Assembly (NCBI GenBank): GCA_023376005.1 | Contig: CM042156.1 | Coordinates: 41,641,156-41,705,155, forward strand | Reading direction: 5' to 3' | Source: Doryteuthis pealeii | Lineage: Eukaryota; Mollusca; Cephalopoda; Myopsida; Loliginidae | Length of the DNA stretch: 64,000 nucleotides | Part shown: in pieces, positions 36,127 to 48,856 of the stretch | Numbering within the stretch: the first letter of the stretch is position 1 | How the letters are laid out: each line of letters opens with the position of its first letter | Made by a program: the position numbers and the translations under genes | Notes under the pieces: model-generated | Seen by the model: the letters and a program-made list of their open reading frames with translations, nothing else | Databases searched by the model: none | Told to the model about the DNA's origin: nothing

Positions 36127-37190
36127 AAATTTATTTTGGAATCAATAAAATAATTTGATAATGACAAGAACATAATAATCAATTTTACAATGGACGCAAA
36201 TAATTTTTTTTTTAATTAGGTTCAAATGCATAAATAAATTTATTTATAAAACTAAAATTTAAAAGATAATTCAGATAATGCACTATATAAAAAAAAGAAA
36301 ATTCATTTAGCTAAAGAATAAAAGCTATAAAAACCTTTTGTGAATTTCATAGAACATTAAAATGAAATTTACATTTCTATTAAAAAAATTTTTCTCAAAA
36401 ATATATTCAGTGAGAAATACATGAAAAATAAGACATAAAAACTTCACAACTGTGAATTATGTTGTAGAGGTGTCCTTACACCATTAAAATCTTGCAAGTA
36501 ATTTTTTTAAGTAGAGAAATTATCATTTTTATAAATATATAGCATCGAGATCTCAAATTCAATCTTTATACCAACACAACATAAAAGATCAACTCAACGA
36601 AATATGAAATTATAAATTACCTCAAAAACTTGACATTTGTATCTGATGCTACACAAACTGCATGATACACCTCTACACCATATATCAGTATAATCTATAT
36701 TCATTCTTTAACAAATGCTGATCTATAAAAAGTAATATTGTTTATTGCAAGAAATACATGGTGTCCATAAAGTTTCTTTACAACTTTAAAAAAATATTAC
36801 AAAATCAAATGAAGAGTGAAATATGTGGAAATTATTACAAAAAGAAGAGTAGATATTGAAGTTTAATTGCCTCATTTAATACACCTCTATATGAGGCACC
36901 ATTATTTTCACAAAGCACATTAAGATGGTACTTGATTTCTTACCATGTTCGCTATAGCATAGCCTCATCAAAGATCACAGTGGAATTAATGATCTTTTGA
37001 TTTAGGTCAGTGATGTCCAGTATCTTTGTTCGATATACAATATCTTTAGCTTAAAACCCCACAGAAAGAAGTCCAGGAGAGTGATATCTGGAGAACGAGG
37101 TAATGAGACTTTATGGACACACTGTAGATTCACTTTATTTGCTAACGCAGATCCTTTTGTTGGTCAATTTTTTAATCCATAAATTAAAAA
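34335..37190. repeat. Older internal tandem duplication (copy B)
   Basis: Counterpart of 14095-16985: units at about 34335-35050 and 35990-37190, the second containing the mariner-type element. The SINE-like module is at 34798-34900 and an AT tract at 35237-35271 is expanded relative to copy A. Confidence 0.65.
36757..37124 (-). mobile_element. Mariner-type element, internally deleted (copy B)
   Basis: Same terminal repeats and TA flanks (36755-36756 and 37125-37126) as 16565-16925, 368 bp. It shares the decayed transposase C-terminal fragment and differs mainly near 37050-37075. Confidence 0.75.
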
Positions 37191-38180
37191 AATTAATTGA
37201 TCCAAAAAACCAAACTGATTTAAGTCAGTTAAAAATTAAAAAAAAAAAACAACAACCTTATCATTGGAATGAATTGGCAAAAAAGCCTGGAATCCATCCG
37301 ATCCCTGGTCAGCTCCTGGCGGAACAAAGTTGAACACAGGGACGTTTGATGGTATTTGGTGCTGACACGTTTGGAAACGTTATAATTAAAATGAGGACAG
37401 GTTTAATACCGATTCATTTGTGACAGGTTTTCAACTTCGGAAAAATGACAATGATACTATCAAGAAATGGGGTTTAAACACGACTATGACTTCTAGATAT
37501 TTATAAACTCAAAATGTTTGATTCTGAAATTTTGGGTGTTTTTTTTTTTGTTTTTGTGTTTTTTGTTTTGTTTTGTTTTTTTTTTTCTTCTTCCTCTTAA
37601 CTGCAAGGAAAAGAGAGAAAAAAAACAACCAAAAATCAAAAACACGTCATTTGTCCGACCAAACGTTCTGATTGACAAAGACAAGGGAAAAAAAAAAGAA
37701 AGTAAAAAACTTTCTTCTATGCTAATTTTCTTCTTTTTTTTTCGATTTGGATTCTGTTATATTTTTTCTTTTTCTCACATTATTTTTTAATTTAAGATTT
37801 GTAAAAAAGAAGACAAATATTAAGTTACAAATGAAAAGAAAAAGAAATAAGACAAGACAAAAAAGGATTTTCAAATGAGATTTTTTTTTAAAGAAAAAAA
37901 ACAAATAAAAAGGAAGTTTGTAAGTTAAAATGTTGTTGTTGTTATTGTATTTTCAATTTTTTTTTTTTTTTTGCATTTGAACAGCACTCACATTCACATA
38001 CCTTCATTTATATAACAGACATTTTCTTAGATTCCTTCCTTCTTCAAATTTCCATCTTCTTTTATGACTTCTTAGCAAGAATTTGATTAGAATCTCACTA
38101 CATGAAACTTCAAAGATACCCAACCAAACAAATACCCTCTATCAGGCATCTACCATACTCCGAACATCTTGCTGCCCTGG

Positions 38181-38423
38181 GGAGGCATATGGTGTACTGG
38201 TTAGAGTCATAGAAAATGGACTCGTTGACCCAAGTTCAAATCCTGGATGAAGCCACAGTTCACATAGCGCTAATACTCTTGGTAAAGGTATGAATCCAAC
38301 TATTCTCCCTCAAGCTATGGGTAAAATAGTAGGGCAGACTAGGCTCTTTAACCTTGGTCAGGCAACCAGTCTAGGAGAATAACAACTCTGAATTCAAACC
38401 TGGTCACTACTAGAATAAGCCCA
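38181..38423 (+). repeat. tRNA-derived SINE, family T2 (copy B)
   Basis: Counterpart of 17981-18222 with the same boxes and body. Confidence 0.75.
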
Positions 38424-38489
38424 GTCCTACTTAGTGATCTATTTCAATTTAACAATTTTATTTAAACAGGTACATTAAAGCTCCAACAT

Positions 38490-38661
38490 CTAACAACATA
38501 GTTGGTAAACACCCACAAAATTTTCAACCATCTTGCCAACAGCAACCTGCTTGATTTCCTTTTTGATTTCCATGGATCTGACACACATGGGCATGTCAAC
38601 AAAGTCGGAAAACAGCACAGCTTCCATGACTTTTGGAAACATTTTTTCAAGCTCAGAGTTG
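38490..38661 (-). CDS. Candidate exon with intact frame beside the satellite (copy B)
   Basis: Not recognised. The minus strand shows TTGTTCTATGCTTCAG (acceptor-like) ending at 38662. A frame of about 57 codons then reads NSELEKMFPKVMEAVLFSDF, VDMPMCVRSMEIKKEIKQVA and VGKMVENFVGVYQLCC, followed by TAG at 38490-38492. Amino-acid composition (mixed hydrophobic and charged, several Met, no homopolymers) is protein-like. A donor-like GTGGGT occurs before the stop, so the true exon might end earlier. Upstream exons would have to lie beyond 43.6 kb, across the satellite. It may be a fragment carried by a mobile element. Copy A is frameshifted. Confidence 0.35.
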
Positions 38662-38700
38662 CTGAAGCATAGAACAAATCACGACCTGTATCAGTTGTTA

Positions 38701-41700
38701 GATTAACTATGTGGTCATATCAGGAATTTTGGCCAATTAACTATGTGGTCATATCAGCAATTTGGTCATATTAAATATCTTGTCATATCAGCAATTTGGT
38801 CATATTGAATATGTGGTCATATCAGCAATTTGGTCATATTAGATATCTTGTAATATTTGGTCATATTAAATATGTGGTCATATCAGCAATTTTGGCCAAT
38901 TAACTATGTGGTCAAATCAGCAATTTGGTCATATTAAATATATTGTCATATCAGCAATTTGGTCATATTAAATATGTGGTCATATCAGCAATTTGGTCAA
39001 ATAACTATGTGGTCATATCAGAAATTTTGGCCAATTAACTATGTGGTCAAATCAGCAATTTGGTCATATTAGATATCTTGTCATATCAGCAATTTGGTCA
39101 TATTAAATATGTGGTCATATCAGCAATTTGGTAATATTAGATATCTTGTCATATTTGATCATATTAAATATGTGGTCTTATCGGCAATTTGGTCATGTTA
39201 AATATGTGGTCATATCAGCAATTTGGTCATATTAAATATGTCGTCATATCAGCAATTTGGTCAAACAACTATGTGGTCATATCAGCAATTTTGGCCAATT
39301 AACGATTTTGTCATATCAGCAATTTGGTCATATTAAATATGTGGTCATATCAGCAATTTGGTCATATTAAATATGTGGTCATATCGGTAATTTGGTCATA
39401 TTAAATATGTGGTCATATCAGCAATTTGGTCATATTAAATATGTGGTCATATCAGCAATTTTGGCATATCAGCAATTTTGGCCAATTAACTATGTGGTCA
39501 TATCAGCAATTTTGGCCATTTAACTATGTGGTCATATCAGCAATTTGGTCATATTAAATATGTGGTCATATCAGCAACTTGGTCATATTAAATATGTGGT
39601 CATATCAGCAATTTTGGCCAATTAACTATGTGGTCATATCAGCAATTTGGTAATACTAGATATCTTGTCATATTTGGTCGGATTAAATATGTGGTCATAT
39701 CGGCAATTTGGTCATATTAAATATGTTGTCATATCAGCAATTTGGTCGTATTAAATATGTGGTCATATCAGCAATTTGGTAATATTATATATCTTGTCAT
39801 ATTTGGTCATATTAGATATCTTGTCATATCAGCAATTTGGTCATATTAAATATGTGGTCATATCAGCAATTTGGTCAAATAACTATGTGGTCTAATCAGC
39901 AATTTTGGCCAATTAACTATGTGGTCTTATCAGCAATTTTGGCCAATTAACTATGTGGTCTTATCAGCAATTTTGGCCAATTAACTATGTGGTCATATCG
40001 GCAATTTGGTCATATTAGATATCTTGTCATATCAGCAATTTGGTCATATTAAATATGTGGTCATATGAGTAATTTTGGCCAATTAACTATGTGGTCATAT
40101 CAGCAATTTGGTCATATTAAATATGTCGTCTTATCAGCAATTTGGTCAAATAACTATGTGGTCATATCAGCAATTTTGGCCAATTAACTATGTGGTCATA
40201 TCAGCAATTTTGGCCATTTAACTATGTAGTCATATCAGCAATTGGGTCACATTAAATATGTGGTCATATCAGCAATTTGGTCATATTAAATATGTGGTCA
40301 TATCAGCAATTTGGTCATATTAGATATCTTGTCATATCAGCAATTTGGTCATATTAAATATGTGATCATATCAGCAATTTTGGCCAATTAACTATGTGGT
40401 CATATCAGCAATTTGGTAATACTAGATATCTTGTCATATTTGGTCAGATTAAATATGTGGTCATATCGGCAATTTGGTCATATTAAATATGTGGTCATAT
40501 CAGCAATTTGGTCATATTAAATATGTTGTCATATCAGCAATTTGGTCATATTAAATATGTGGTCATATCAGCAATTTGGTAATATTAAATATGTGGTCAT
40601 ATCAGCAATTTTGGCCAATTAACTATGTGGTCAAATCAGCAATTTGGTCATATTAAATATCTTGTCATATCGGCAATTTGGTCATATTAAATATGTGGTC
40701 ATATCAGCAATTTGGTAATATTAGATATCTTGTCATATTTGGTCATATTAGATATCTTGTCATATCAGCAATTTGGTCAAATAACTATGTCGTCATATCA
40801 GCAATTTTGGCCAATTAACTATGTGGTCTTATCAGCAATTTTGGCCAATTAACTATGTGGTCATATCGGCAATTTGGTCATATTAGATATCTTGTCATAT
40901 CAGCAATTTGGTCATATTCAATATGTGGTCATATCAGCAATTTGGTAATATTAGATATCTTGTCATATTTGGTCATATTAGATATGTGGTCATATCGGCA
41001 ATTTGGTCATATTAAATATGTGGTCATATCAGCAATTTGGTCATATTAAATATGTGGTCATATCAGCAATTTTGGCCAATTAACTATGTGGTCAAATCAG
41101 CAATTTGTTCATATTAAATATCTTGTCATATCGGCAATTTGGTCATATTAAATATGTGGTCATATCAGCAATTTGGTAATATTTGATATCTTGTCATATT
41201 TGGTCATATTAGATATCTTGTCATATCAGCAATTTGGTCAAATAATTATGTCGTCATATCAGCAATTTTGGCCAATTAACTATGTGGTCATATCAGCAAT
41301 TTTGGCCAATTAACTATGTGGTCATATCAGCAATTTGGTCATATTAGATATCTTGTCATATCAGCAATTTGGTCATATTAAATATGTGGTCATATGAGTA
41401 ATTTTGGCCAATTAACTATGTGGTCATATCAGCAATTTGGTCATATTAAATATGTAGTCATATCAGCAATTTGGTCAAATAACTATGTGGTCATATCAAC
41501 AATTTTGGCCAATTAACTATGTGGTCATATCAACAATTTTGGCCAATTAACTATGTGGTCATATCAGCAATTTGGTAATATTAGATATCTTGTCATATTT
41601 GGTCATATTAAATATGTTGTCATATCGGCAATTTGGTCATATTAAATATGTTGTCATATCAGCAATTTGGTCATATTAAATATGTGGTCATATCAGCAAT

Positions 41701-43575
41701 TTTGGCCAATTAACTATGTGGTCAAATCAGCAATTTGTTCATATTAAATATCTTGTCATATCGGCAATTTGGTCATATTAAATATGTGGTCATATCAGCA
41801 ATTTGGTAATATTTGATATCTTGTCATATTTGGTCATATTAGATATGTTGTCATATCAGCAATTTGGTCAAATAATTATGTCGTCATATCAGCAATTTTG
41901 GCCAATTAACTATGTGGTCATATCAGCAATTTGGTCATATTAGATATGTGGTCATATCGGCAATTTGGTCATATTAAATATGTGGTCATATCAGCAATTT
42001 GGTCATATTAAATATGTGGTCATATCAGCAATTTTGGCCAATTAACTATGTGGTCAAATCAGCAATTTGGTAATATTAGATATCTTGTCATATTTGGTCA
42101 TATTAAATATGTTGTCATATCGGCAATTTGGTCATATTAAATATGTTGTCATATCAGCAATTTGGTCATATTAAATATGTGGTCATATCAGCAATTTGGT
42201 CAAATAATTATGTCATCATATCAGCAATTTTGGCCAATTAACTATGTGGTCATATCAGCAATTTTGGCCAATTAACTATGTGGTCATATCAGCAATTTGG
42301 TCATATTAGATATCTTGTCATATCAGCAATTTGGTCATATTAAATATGTGGTCATATCAACAATTTTGGCCAATTAACTATGTGGTCATATCAGCAATTT
42401 GGTAATATTAGATATCTTGTCATATTTGGTCATATTAAATATGTTGTCATATCGGCAATTTGGTCATATTAAATATGTTGTCATATCAGCAATTTGGTCA
42501 TATTAAATATGTGGTCTTATCAGCAATTTGGTCATATTAAATATGTGGTCATATCGGCAATTTGGTCATATTAAATATGTGGCCATATCAGCAATTTGGT
42601 CATATTAAATATGTGGTCATATCAGCAATTTTGGCCAATTAACTATGTGGTGATATCAGCAATTTGGTCATATTAAATATGTTGTCATATCAGCAATTTG
42701 GTCATATTAAATATGTGGTCATATCAGCAATTTGGTCATATTAAATATGTCGGCATATCAGCAATTTTGGCCAATTAACTATGTGGTCAGAACAGCAATT
42801 TGGTCATATTAAATAGGTGGTCATATCAGCAATTTTGGCCAATTAACTATGTGGTCATATCAGCAATTTGGTAATATTAGATATCTTGTCATATTTCGTC
42901 ATATTAAATATGTTGTCATATCAGCAATTTGGTCATATTAAATATGTGGTCTTATCAGCAATTTGGTCATATTAAATATGTGGTCATATCAGCAATTTTG
43001 GCCAATTAACTATGTGGTCATATCAGCAATTTGGTCATATTAAATATGTTGTCATATCAGCAATTTTGGTCATATTAAATATGTTGTCATATCAGCAATT
43101 TGATCATATTAAATATGTGGTCATATCAGTGGTCATATCAGCAATTTTGGCCTGTGGTCATATCAGCAATTTGGTCATATTAAATATGTGGTCATATCAG
43201 CAATTTGGTCATATTAAATATGTGGTCATATCAGCAATTTGGTCATATTAAATATGTTGTCATATCAGCAATTTGGTCATATTACATATGTCGTCATATC
43301 AGCAATTTTGGCCAATTAACTATGTGGTCATATCAGCAATTTAGTCATATTAAATATGTGGTCATATCAGCAATTTGGTCCAAATAACTATGTGGTCATA
43401 TCAGCAGTTTGGTAATATTAAATATGTGGTCATATCAGCAATTTTGGCCAATTAACTATGTGGTCATATCAGCAATTTGGTCAAATTGAATATGTGGTCT
43501 TATCAGCAATTTGGTCATATTAACTATGTGGTCATATCAGCAATTTGGTCAAATTGAATATGTGGTCAGATTAAC
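38701..43575. repeat. 34-bp satellite array (copy B, 4.9 kb)
   Basis: The same monomer classes as 18505-22215, with about 1.2 kb more sequence. A higher-order period is visible: the rare variant CAATTTGTTCATATTAAATA occurs at 41101 and 41731, exactly 630 bp apart, with the same order of variant monomers after each. ORFs inside are translations of the repeat. Confidence 0.95.
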
Positions 43576-44135
43576 TATTTGTATCATGGGCTGAGAATAT
43601 ACTGTAACATTTCAACAAAAGCATTTCTCACTTCTTATACACCTGTCATGTCTTTTAATACTGCAGATTGATAGAACAAAAGTAGCAAATACAAATAAGA
43701 TATCAAAACACAATTTTGTTCAGGTTCATAGATCAGACTGCAATACTTGGGTCTGTATATCTGCCTACAACACAGATAAAACTCACTAAACTCACAAAAA
43801 ATAAACAGACTTTTTCTGTTAGAAGTTACTTTAAATCTCATAAATCCATTAAAGGTTTTTATCCAACAATGTACATACAGTGTCACAATGCTATATTATA
43901 AACCTTTTCTTATCTGTTAGGGGAGAGTTATCTCCCTTAATGAACGTTTGACTCTTCACTGAAAAAAGTGTAGTATCAGACAATAATATGGCTGCTTGAT
44001 GAATACACCACTTGTTGACAGTTAATTTTTTATCCAACCCAGTATTCTGGTCGATGAAAAAATAAAAACAAATATTGTTGTATTTTTTAAGATATATTTG
44101 TTTTGTTATATTTTGTTATTCCTAATATCTTAGGA
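43576..44135. other. Unassigned sequence between satellite and RTE remnant (copy B)
   Basis: Counterpart of 22216-22780; nothing recognised. Confidence 0.3.
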
Positions 44136-44800
44136 TATAACATTATTATCATCATCAGGTTGTGTTGACTGCATGGATACCCAAGATTGTCTCTCATCAA
44201 CACTCCCTACAGGCCATCGCCCCAGGCAGGTCCTCTGCACAGCATGCATAATCTGCACAGAGCTGATTGATGTAGGTGTTTGCTGGTTGGCCAACACTGG
44301 TGTGTTCATGATGCAGGTATCCACAGAAGAACATAACAGTTCATCCTTGCTTCTCCAGTAGTGACCAGAAAGTCTTATTAATCTCATTTGGATAGTTTGT
44401 GTGATAGGAGGCAAGTGGCAGTACAGCTGCTTTTTTGTGTGGTGCTGCTTTCAAGATTTGTTCAAGACATCACGCAGCATCCATCTAGTTTTTTTCTCTA
44501 AAAGTCCAAGTGGTGCAGCAATACAGTAGCATTGACATGGCTCAAGAATTCATGCTTTATTTGAAAGATCAGATTTCTATATGATCAATAATCTGTCTAT
44601 AGCAGTCCATTCCTTTCCTGTGCGTATATTGATATCAATTTCTGTAGATGAGATATTACAACCAAGGTATGTGAACTGGTCTACTAATTTGAGAAACTTA
44701 CTATCCAGTGTGGAGATGTTGAATTATGCTTCTAGATCGATTTTAGTTATGTTTTGTTCACTAATTCCTGGCCTGAGAGTGAGGTTGGTATGATGAAAGT
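44136..44800 (-). mobile_element. Decayed RTE-like retrotransposon, RT C-terminal part (copy B)
   Basis: Counterpart of 22780-23450, with frames such as LVDQFTYLGCNISSTEIDIN and PPITQTIQMRLIRLSGHYWR separated by stops. Inactive. Confidence 0.65.
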
Positions 44801-44831
44801 TGTCACCAAGAAATAAAATATGTGAACATAA

Positions 44832-45318
44832 TGATTCCTTCCTTCTTCTGGACTGATTCCCTTCCTTCTTCTGGGCTGATTTCCTTCCTTCTTCTGGGTT
44901 GATTCCTTCCTTCTTCTGGGTTGATTTTCTTCCTTCTTCTGGGTTGATTCCATCCTTCTTCTGGGCTGATTCCTTCCTTCTTCTGGGCTGATTCCTTCCT
45001 TCTTCTGGGTTGATTTTCTTCCTTCTTCTGGTTGATTTCTTCCTTCTCTGGGTTGATTCCATCCTTCTTCTGGGCTGATTCCTTCCTTCTTCTGGGCTGA
45101 TTTCCTTCCTTCTTCTGGGTTGATTCCTTCCTTCTTCTGGGTTGATTCCTTCCTGGCTGATTTCCTTCCTTCTTCTGGGCTGATTCCTTCCTTCTTCTGG
45201 GCTGATTCCTTCCTTCTTCTGGGCTGATTTCCTTCCTTCTTCTGGGTTGATTCCATCCTTCTTCTGGGCTGATTCCTTCCTTCTTCTGGGCTGATTTCCT
45301 TCCTTCTTCTGGGCTGGG
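44832..45318 (-). repeat. 22/23-bp minisatellite, about 22 units (copy B)
   Basis: Tandem units of CCTTCCTTCTTCTGGGCTGA type, mixed 22 and 23 bp, with GGGTTGA variants. On the minus strand the array is free of stops and makes two overlapping ORFs (203 and 169 codons) encoding repeats of EEGRNQPRRRKE and QKKEG. I read these as by-products of the repeat rather than a gene, because copy A has only about five units. Confidence 0.9.
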
Positions 45319-45377
45319 TTGTCTGCTAATTTCATTGTTAGTATAAGAGGTTCACAGAGTATGAACTCCAGTTTTTT

Positions 45378-45471
45378 ATAAAAATGACTTTAGCCAGCGC
45401 CTTCTAAGATATACACTGATATCTTAGAGGGCCTTGCTTTAGCCCCCCCCCCCCCGGCTAAAGTCATTTTG
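45378..45471. repeat. Hairpin at the junction replacing the 2.3 kb block (copy B)
   Basis: AAAATGACTTTAGCC at the left end is inverted as GGCTAAAGTCATTTT at the right end, enclosing a second small inverted pair (CTAAGATAT / ATATCTTAG) and a C run of 14. The right arm is the end of interspersed repeat F. Confidence 0.7.
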
Positions 45472-45486
45472 TCAAAAAACACATTT

Positions 45487-46800
45487 TAGGCTAATGGATG
45501 GAATACAACTGCCAAATCAGGAAACTATAAAATCACTTGATGAAAATGAAAGCTACAAATACTTAGGAATTTTAAATGCGGACAATATCATGCAAACAGA
45601 AATGAAAACTTCTAGAAACCAAACTTAACAGCAGAAATCTGATCAAAGGAATCAATACCTGGGCTGTCTCCATTATAAGATACTCAGGACCATTCTTAAA
45701 ATGGACAAAGGAAGAACTCAGACAGATTGACCAAAGGATGAGAAAATTAATGACCATGCACAAGGCTCTCCACCCTAGAGATGATAGAGATAGATTATAT
45801 GTGTCAAGAAAGGAAGAGGTCTTGCCAACATAGAGGAATGCGTAGAAACCACAATCCAACAACTTGAAGATTACACAAGAAAAATACAAAGACAAACTAC
45901 TTATGGCGGCCAACAATAGTAGAAGCGACAGATTGACAATCAGAAAAACAACAAAGACTAGAAAACAAAAATGGGAAGAAAAACAATTATATGGACGCTT
46001 CAAATGACAAATTGAAGAGGTTGCCCTTGAAAAGACTTGGACATGGTTAATAAAAGAAAACCTCAAAAGAGAAACTGAATCATTAATAATTGCTGCACAA
46101 AATAATGCCATAAGGACAAACTGCATCAAAGCGAAAATTGATAGGACCCAACAAAATAATAAATGTAGACTTTGCGGGAATAGAGATGAGACTGTAAACC
46201 ATATACTCTGCGAATATAGCAAACTAGCACAATGAGAATACAAAACTAGACACGACTGGGTTGGGAAGGTGATCCACTGGGAATTATGCAAAAAATTTAA
46301 TTTTGACCATACAACAAAATAGTATATGCATAAACCAGAATCTGTTCTTGAGAATGAAATGCATAAAATTCTCTGGGACTTTGAAATAAAAACAGATCAC
46401 CTTATCCCAGCAAGAAGACCGACCTAGTGTTGATAAACAAAAAAGAAAGAACTTGTCAACTGGTGGATTTTGCAGTGCCAGCAGATCACAGGGTGAAGCT
46501 AAAGGAAAATTAAAAAATGGACAAATATCTGGACCTTGCCAGAGAACTGAAAAAGTTATGGAATAGGAAAGTGATACCAATTGTAGTTGGTGCACTTGGA
46601 ACAGTCCCAAAAGGATTGGAAAAGGGGCTGGAATGTTTGGAAATCAGAGGAAGGGTTGAAACCATTCAGAACACTACACTGCTGAAATCTGCCAGAATAC
46701 TCAGAAGAGTCCTGGAGACCTGAGGAGACTTGCTGTCACTCAGACTCCAGTGAAAGACCATCAGCTAATGCTGATGTGAAAACTCAAAAGGAGCAAATAA
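45487..46800 (+). mobile_element. R4/Dong-like non-LTR retrotransposon, 5'-truncated (copy B)
   Basis: Counterpart of 26014-27326. The zinc knuckle segment CRLCGNRDETVNHILCE is present near 46165, but frameshifts occur (for example GAAGACCGACC near 46420 has lost bases in the RPD motif). The 3' end is KYLDLARELKKLWNRKV and VVGALGTVPKGLEKGLE, then the AT-rich tail. The 239-codon minus ORF is an antisense shadow. Confidence 0.8.
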
Positions 46801-46978
46801 TATAATAATAATATATATTAAGTATATATATATTTTATGGAAATTTTTATAACTTTTTAAGATTATAAAAATTTCCATAAAATTTAAAGTAAAGTATACT
46901 AAGTTTTATGGAAATTTTTATAATTTCTTTACAACATTTTTCAAATTTTTATGAAAATTATAAATAAAAAATGTATGC

Positions 46979-47050
46979 CTCCCCGGCGGGGAATCGAACC
47001 CCGGTCTCCCGCGTGACAGGCGGGGATACTTACCACTATACTACCGAGGA
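46979..47050 (-). tRNA. tRNA-Asp (GTC)
   Basis: A 72-nt cloverleaf on the minus strand. The acceptor stem TCCTCGG pairs with CCGGGGA (one G-T), the box A region is GTATAGTGGTAAG, the anticodon loop CTGTCAC contains GTC, box B is GGTTCGATTCC, and the discriminator is G. No intron. A TTTTTT run follows within 10 nt on the minus strand and serves as Pol III terminator. It decodes aspartate codons GAC/GAU. The neighbouring copy in segment A is damaged. Confidence 0.95.
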
Positions 47051-48294
47051 CCAGCTTGGAGAAGGACTGAAAATTTAGCAATAATAATATATTTTACAAA
47101 TTCTTTTCCTTCTTTTTGTTTTTAATTCTAGATTATAATTACATGTTACAATTAAATCATCATTTTCAATTTATTTTTAAACGATATTTTATTTATTATT
47201 TAAATTTTTTAAATTAAATCAAAGTCAAACAGATTTTCCGACTTAACAACAACGGCCTTTCTTCACCAAAAGAGAAAACATGGCAGACGATGAACCATGT
47301 TTCTCACATTTTAAACAACTTCATTTTTTTTTTTTTCAGTTTCCAAATTTCAGTCAACAAAATATCGTTATAATTTGTTAAAAAACAAAAGCAACTTTTG
47401 AATAGATAAATGCATAATTAAATACAAAATGACTCAATCCTTACACACAGTAAAATTTACTGTAAGGTAAGGAGTAAAGTAAAATCACTTTATTTTACAC
47501 ACATCCCACAAGAAAGCGATTTTTTTGACAACGTTCTGACTTAAAATTTATTAATTTACTTATGTCTACTAAAAATGGCAAACTAAAATGGTCCCTGACT
47601 TTCTGTCGATTCCATGTGAACACGAGTTATTTGTTTGTTTGTTTGTTTTGTTTTTTGTTATCATTTTCTCTGAATTGATGCTAACGTATTTCGGTATTTT
47701 CGTCATTGTATTTATGTAGTAAATAGGACCCCCTGTCTAAATTATTTTAAAAATTAATTAATTTCAAATTTCACAAATTCTCTGAGTATAATAAATTCTT
47801 CTGAATGGAAAGCTACCAAAATAATTCGCGAAAATAATTTTCATGATTTATTTATTTATTTTTATGAGCGGGAACCTGCACGCTAGAGACTTCCAATTTG
47901 ACCTGTCAAATGTACCTATATTTAACACAATTAAACTTGTATAAAGGTTAATATTGTCTTGAAAATATTTGGTCCATTCAAAAGAAGAAACATTAAAAAA
48001 ATCTCCTGATGATTTTTTTTTAAATTTTCAGATTACGGAAATAATGAAAATTAAGAACGAAAACAATGTTTACATTTTCGCACCGTTAAATTAATTGAAA
48101 TTTAACGTGGCCAAAAACAAGTTATGACTACCGGCTTTAAAAAAAAAAAATTATTTGAAAAATCAACTAACAGTCAAATTTTTACGAAAATTTCGGTTAT
48201 TATTTACATGTTCCTGAAATTATGTTTAAAATATTTTTTTCCTAAAATTTATTTGGGAAATATTTTTACGAGGTCTCCCCACCCCAATTTTATT
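47051..48294. other. Gene-free DNA (copy B)
   Basis: Counterpart of 27573-28795. No gene recognised. Confidence 0.4.
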
Positions 48295-48439
48295 TTATGA
48301 AATATGAAAAAATGAACTCATAAAAGACGATTTTTAATTTTTTTCTATATAGATAGATAAAAGTCTGAATAATTATATCAGAAGATTTTTATAAGTTTCT
48401 ATACGGGATTTATTTAGTAAAAAAAACAACGAATATAAT

Positions 48440-48850
48440 TTTTCACACCAGCGTAAGCTGATGGACCATCAGTTCACTGAAGTCTGGGTGACAGCAAGTC
48501 TCCTCCGGTTTCCAGGACTCTAGCTGATTTTAACAATGATGTTGTCTGAATAAGTATCAATTCATCCTCTGATTTTCAATTCCTCCAGTCTTTTTTCTAA
48601 ACCCCTGGGGACAATTCCAAGGGCAACAACTACAATTGGTATCACATTTTTTCACCCCTTGTGAGTTTTTCACACCAGTGTAAAGCTGATGGTCTTTCAC
48701 TGGAGCCAGCTAAACAAACCTCCTCAGGCCTCCAGGACTTTTCTCACTATTCTAGCTGATTTCAACAATGCTGTTGTCTGGGTGGTCTCAATTCTTCCTC
48801 TGATTTCCAGTTCTTATTCTAGTCTCTTATTTTCTAAACATCATCATCAT
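48440..48850 (-). mobile_element. R4/Dong-like element 3' fragments, minus strand (copy B)
   Basis: Counterpart of 29090-29436, longer at its left end. It includes the minus-strand segment encoding IPIVVVALG and two copies of the CTAGCTGATTT-containing 3' module. Confidence 0.7.
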
Positions 48851-48853
48851 CAT

Positions 48854-48856
<3 letters not shown>

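Noticed and set aside
44724..45335. 203-codon minus-strand ORF (Arg/Glu/Gln-rich repeats)
   Set aside because: It is a translation of a 22/23-bp minisatellite whose length differs about fourfold between the two copies; no start context or domain.
45572..46291. 239-codon minus-strand ORF
   Set aside because: Antisense shadow of the R4/Dong-like element, whose coding signatures are on the plus strand.
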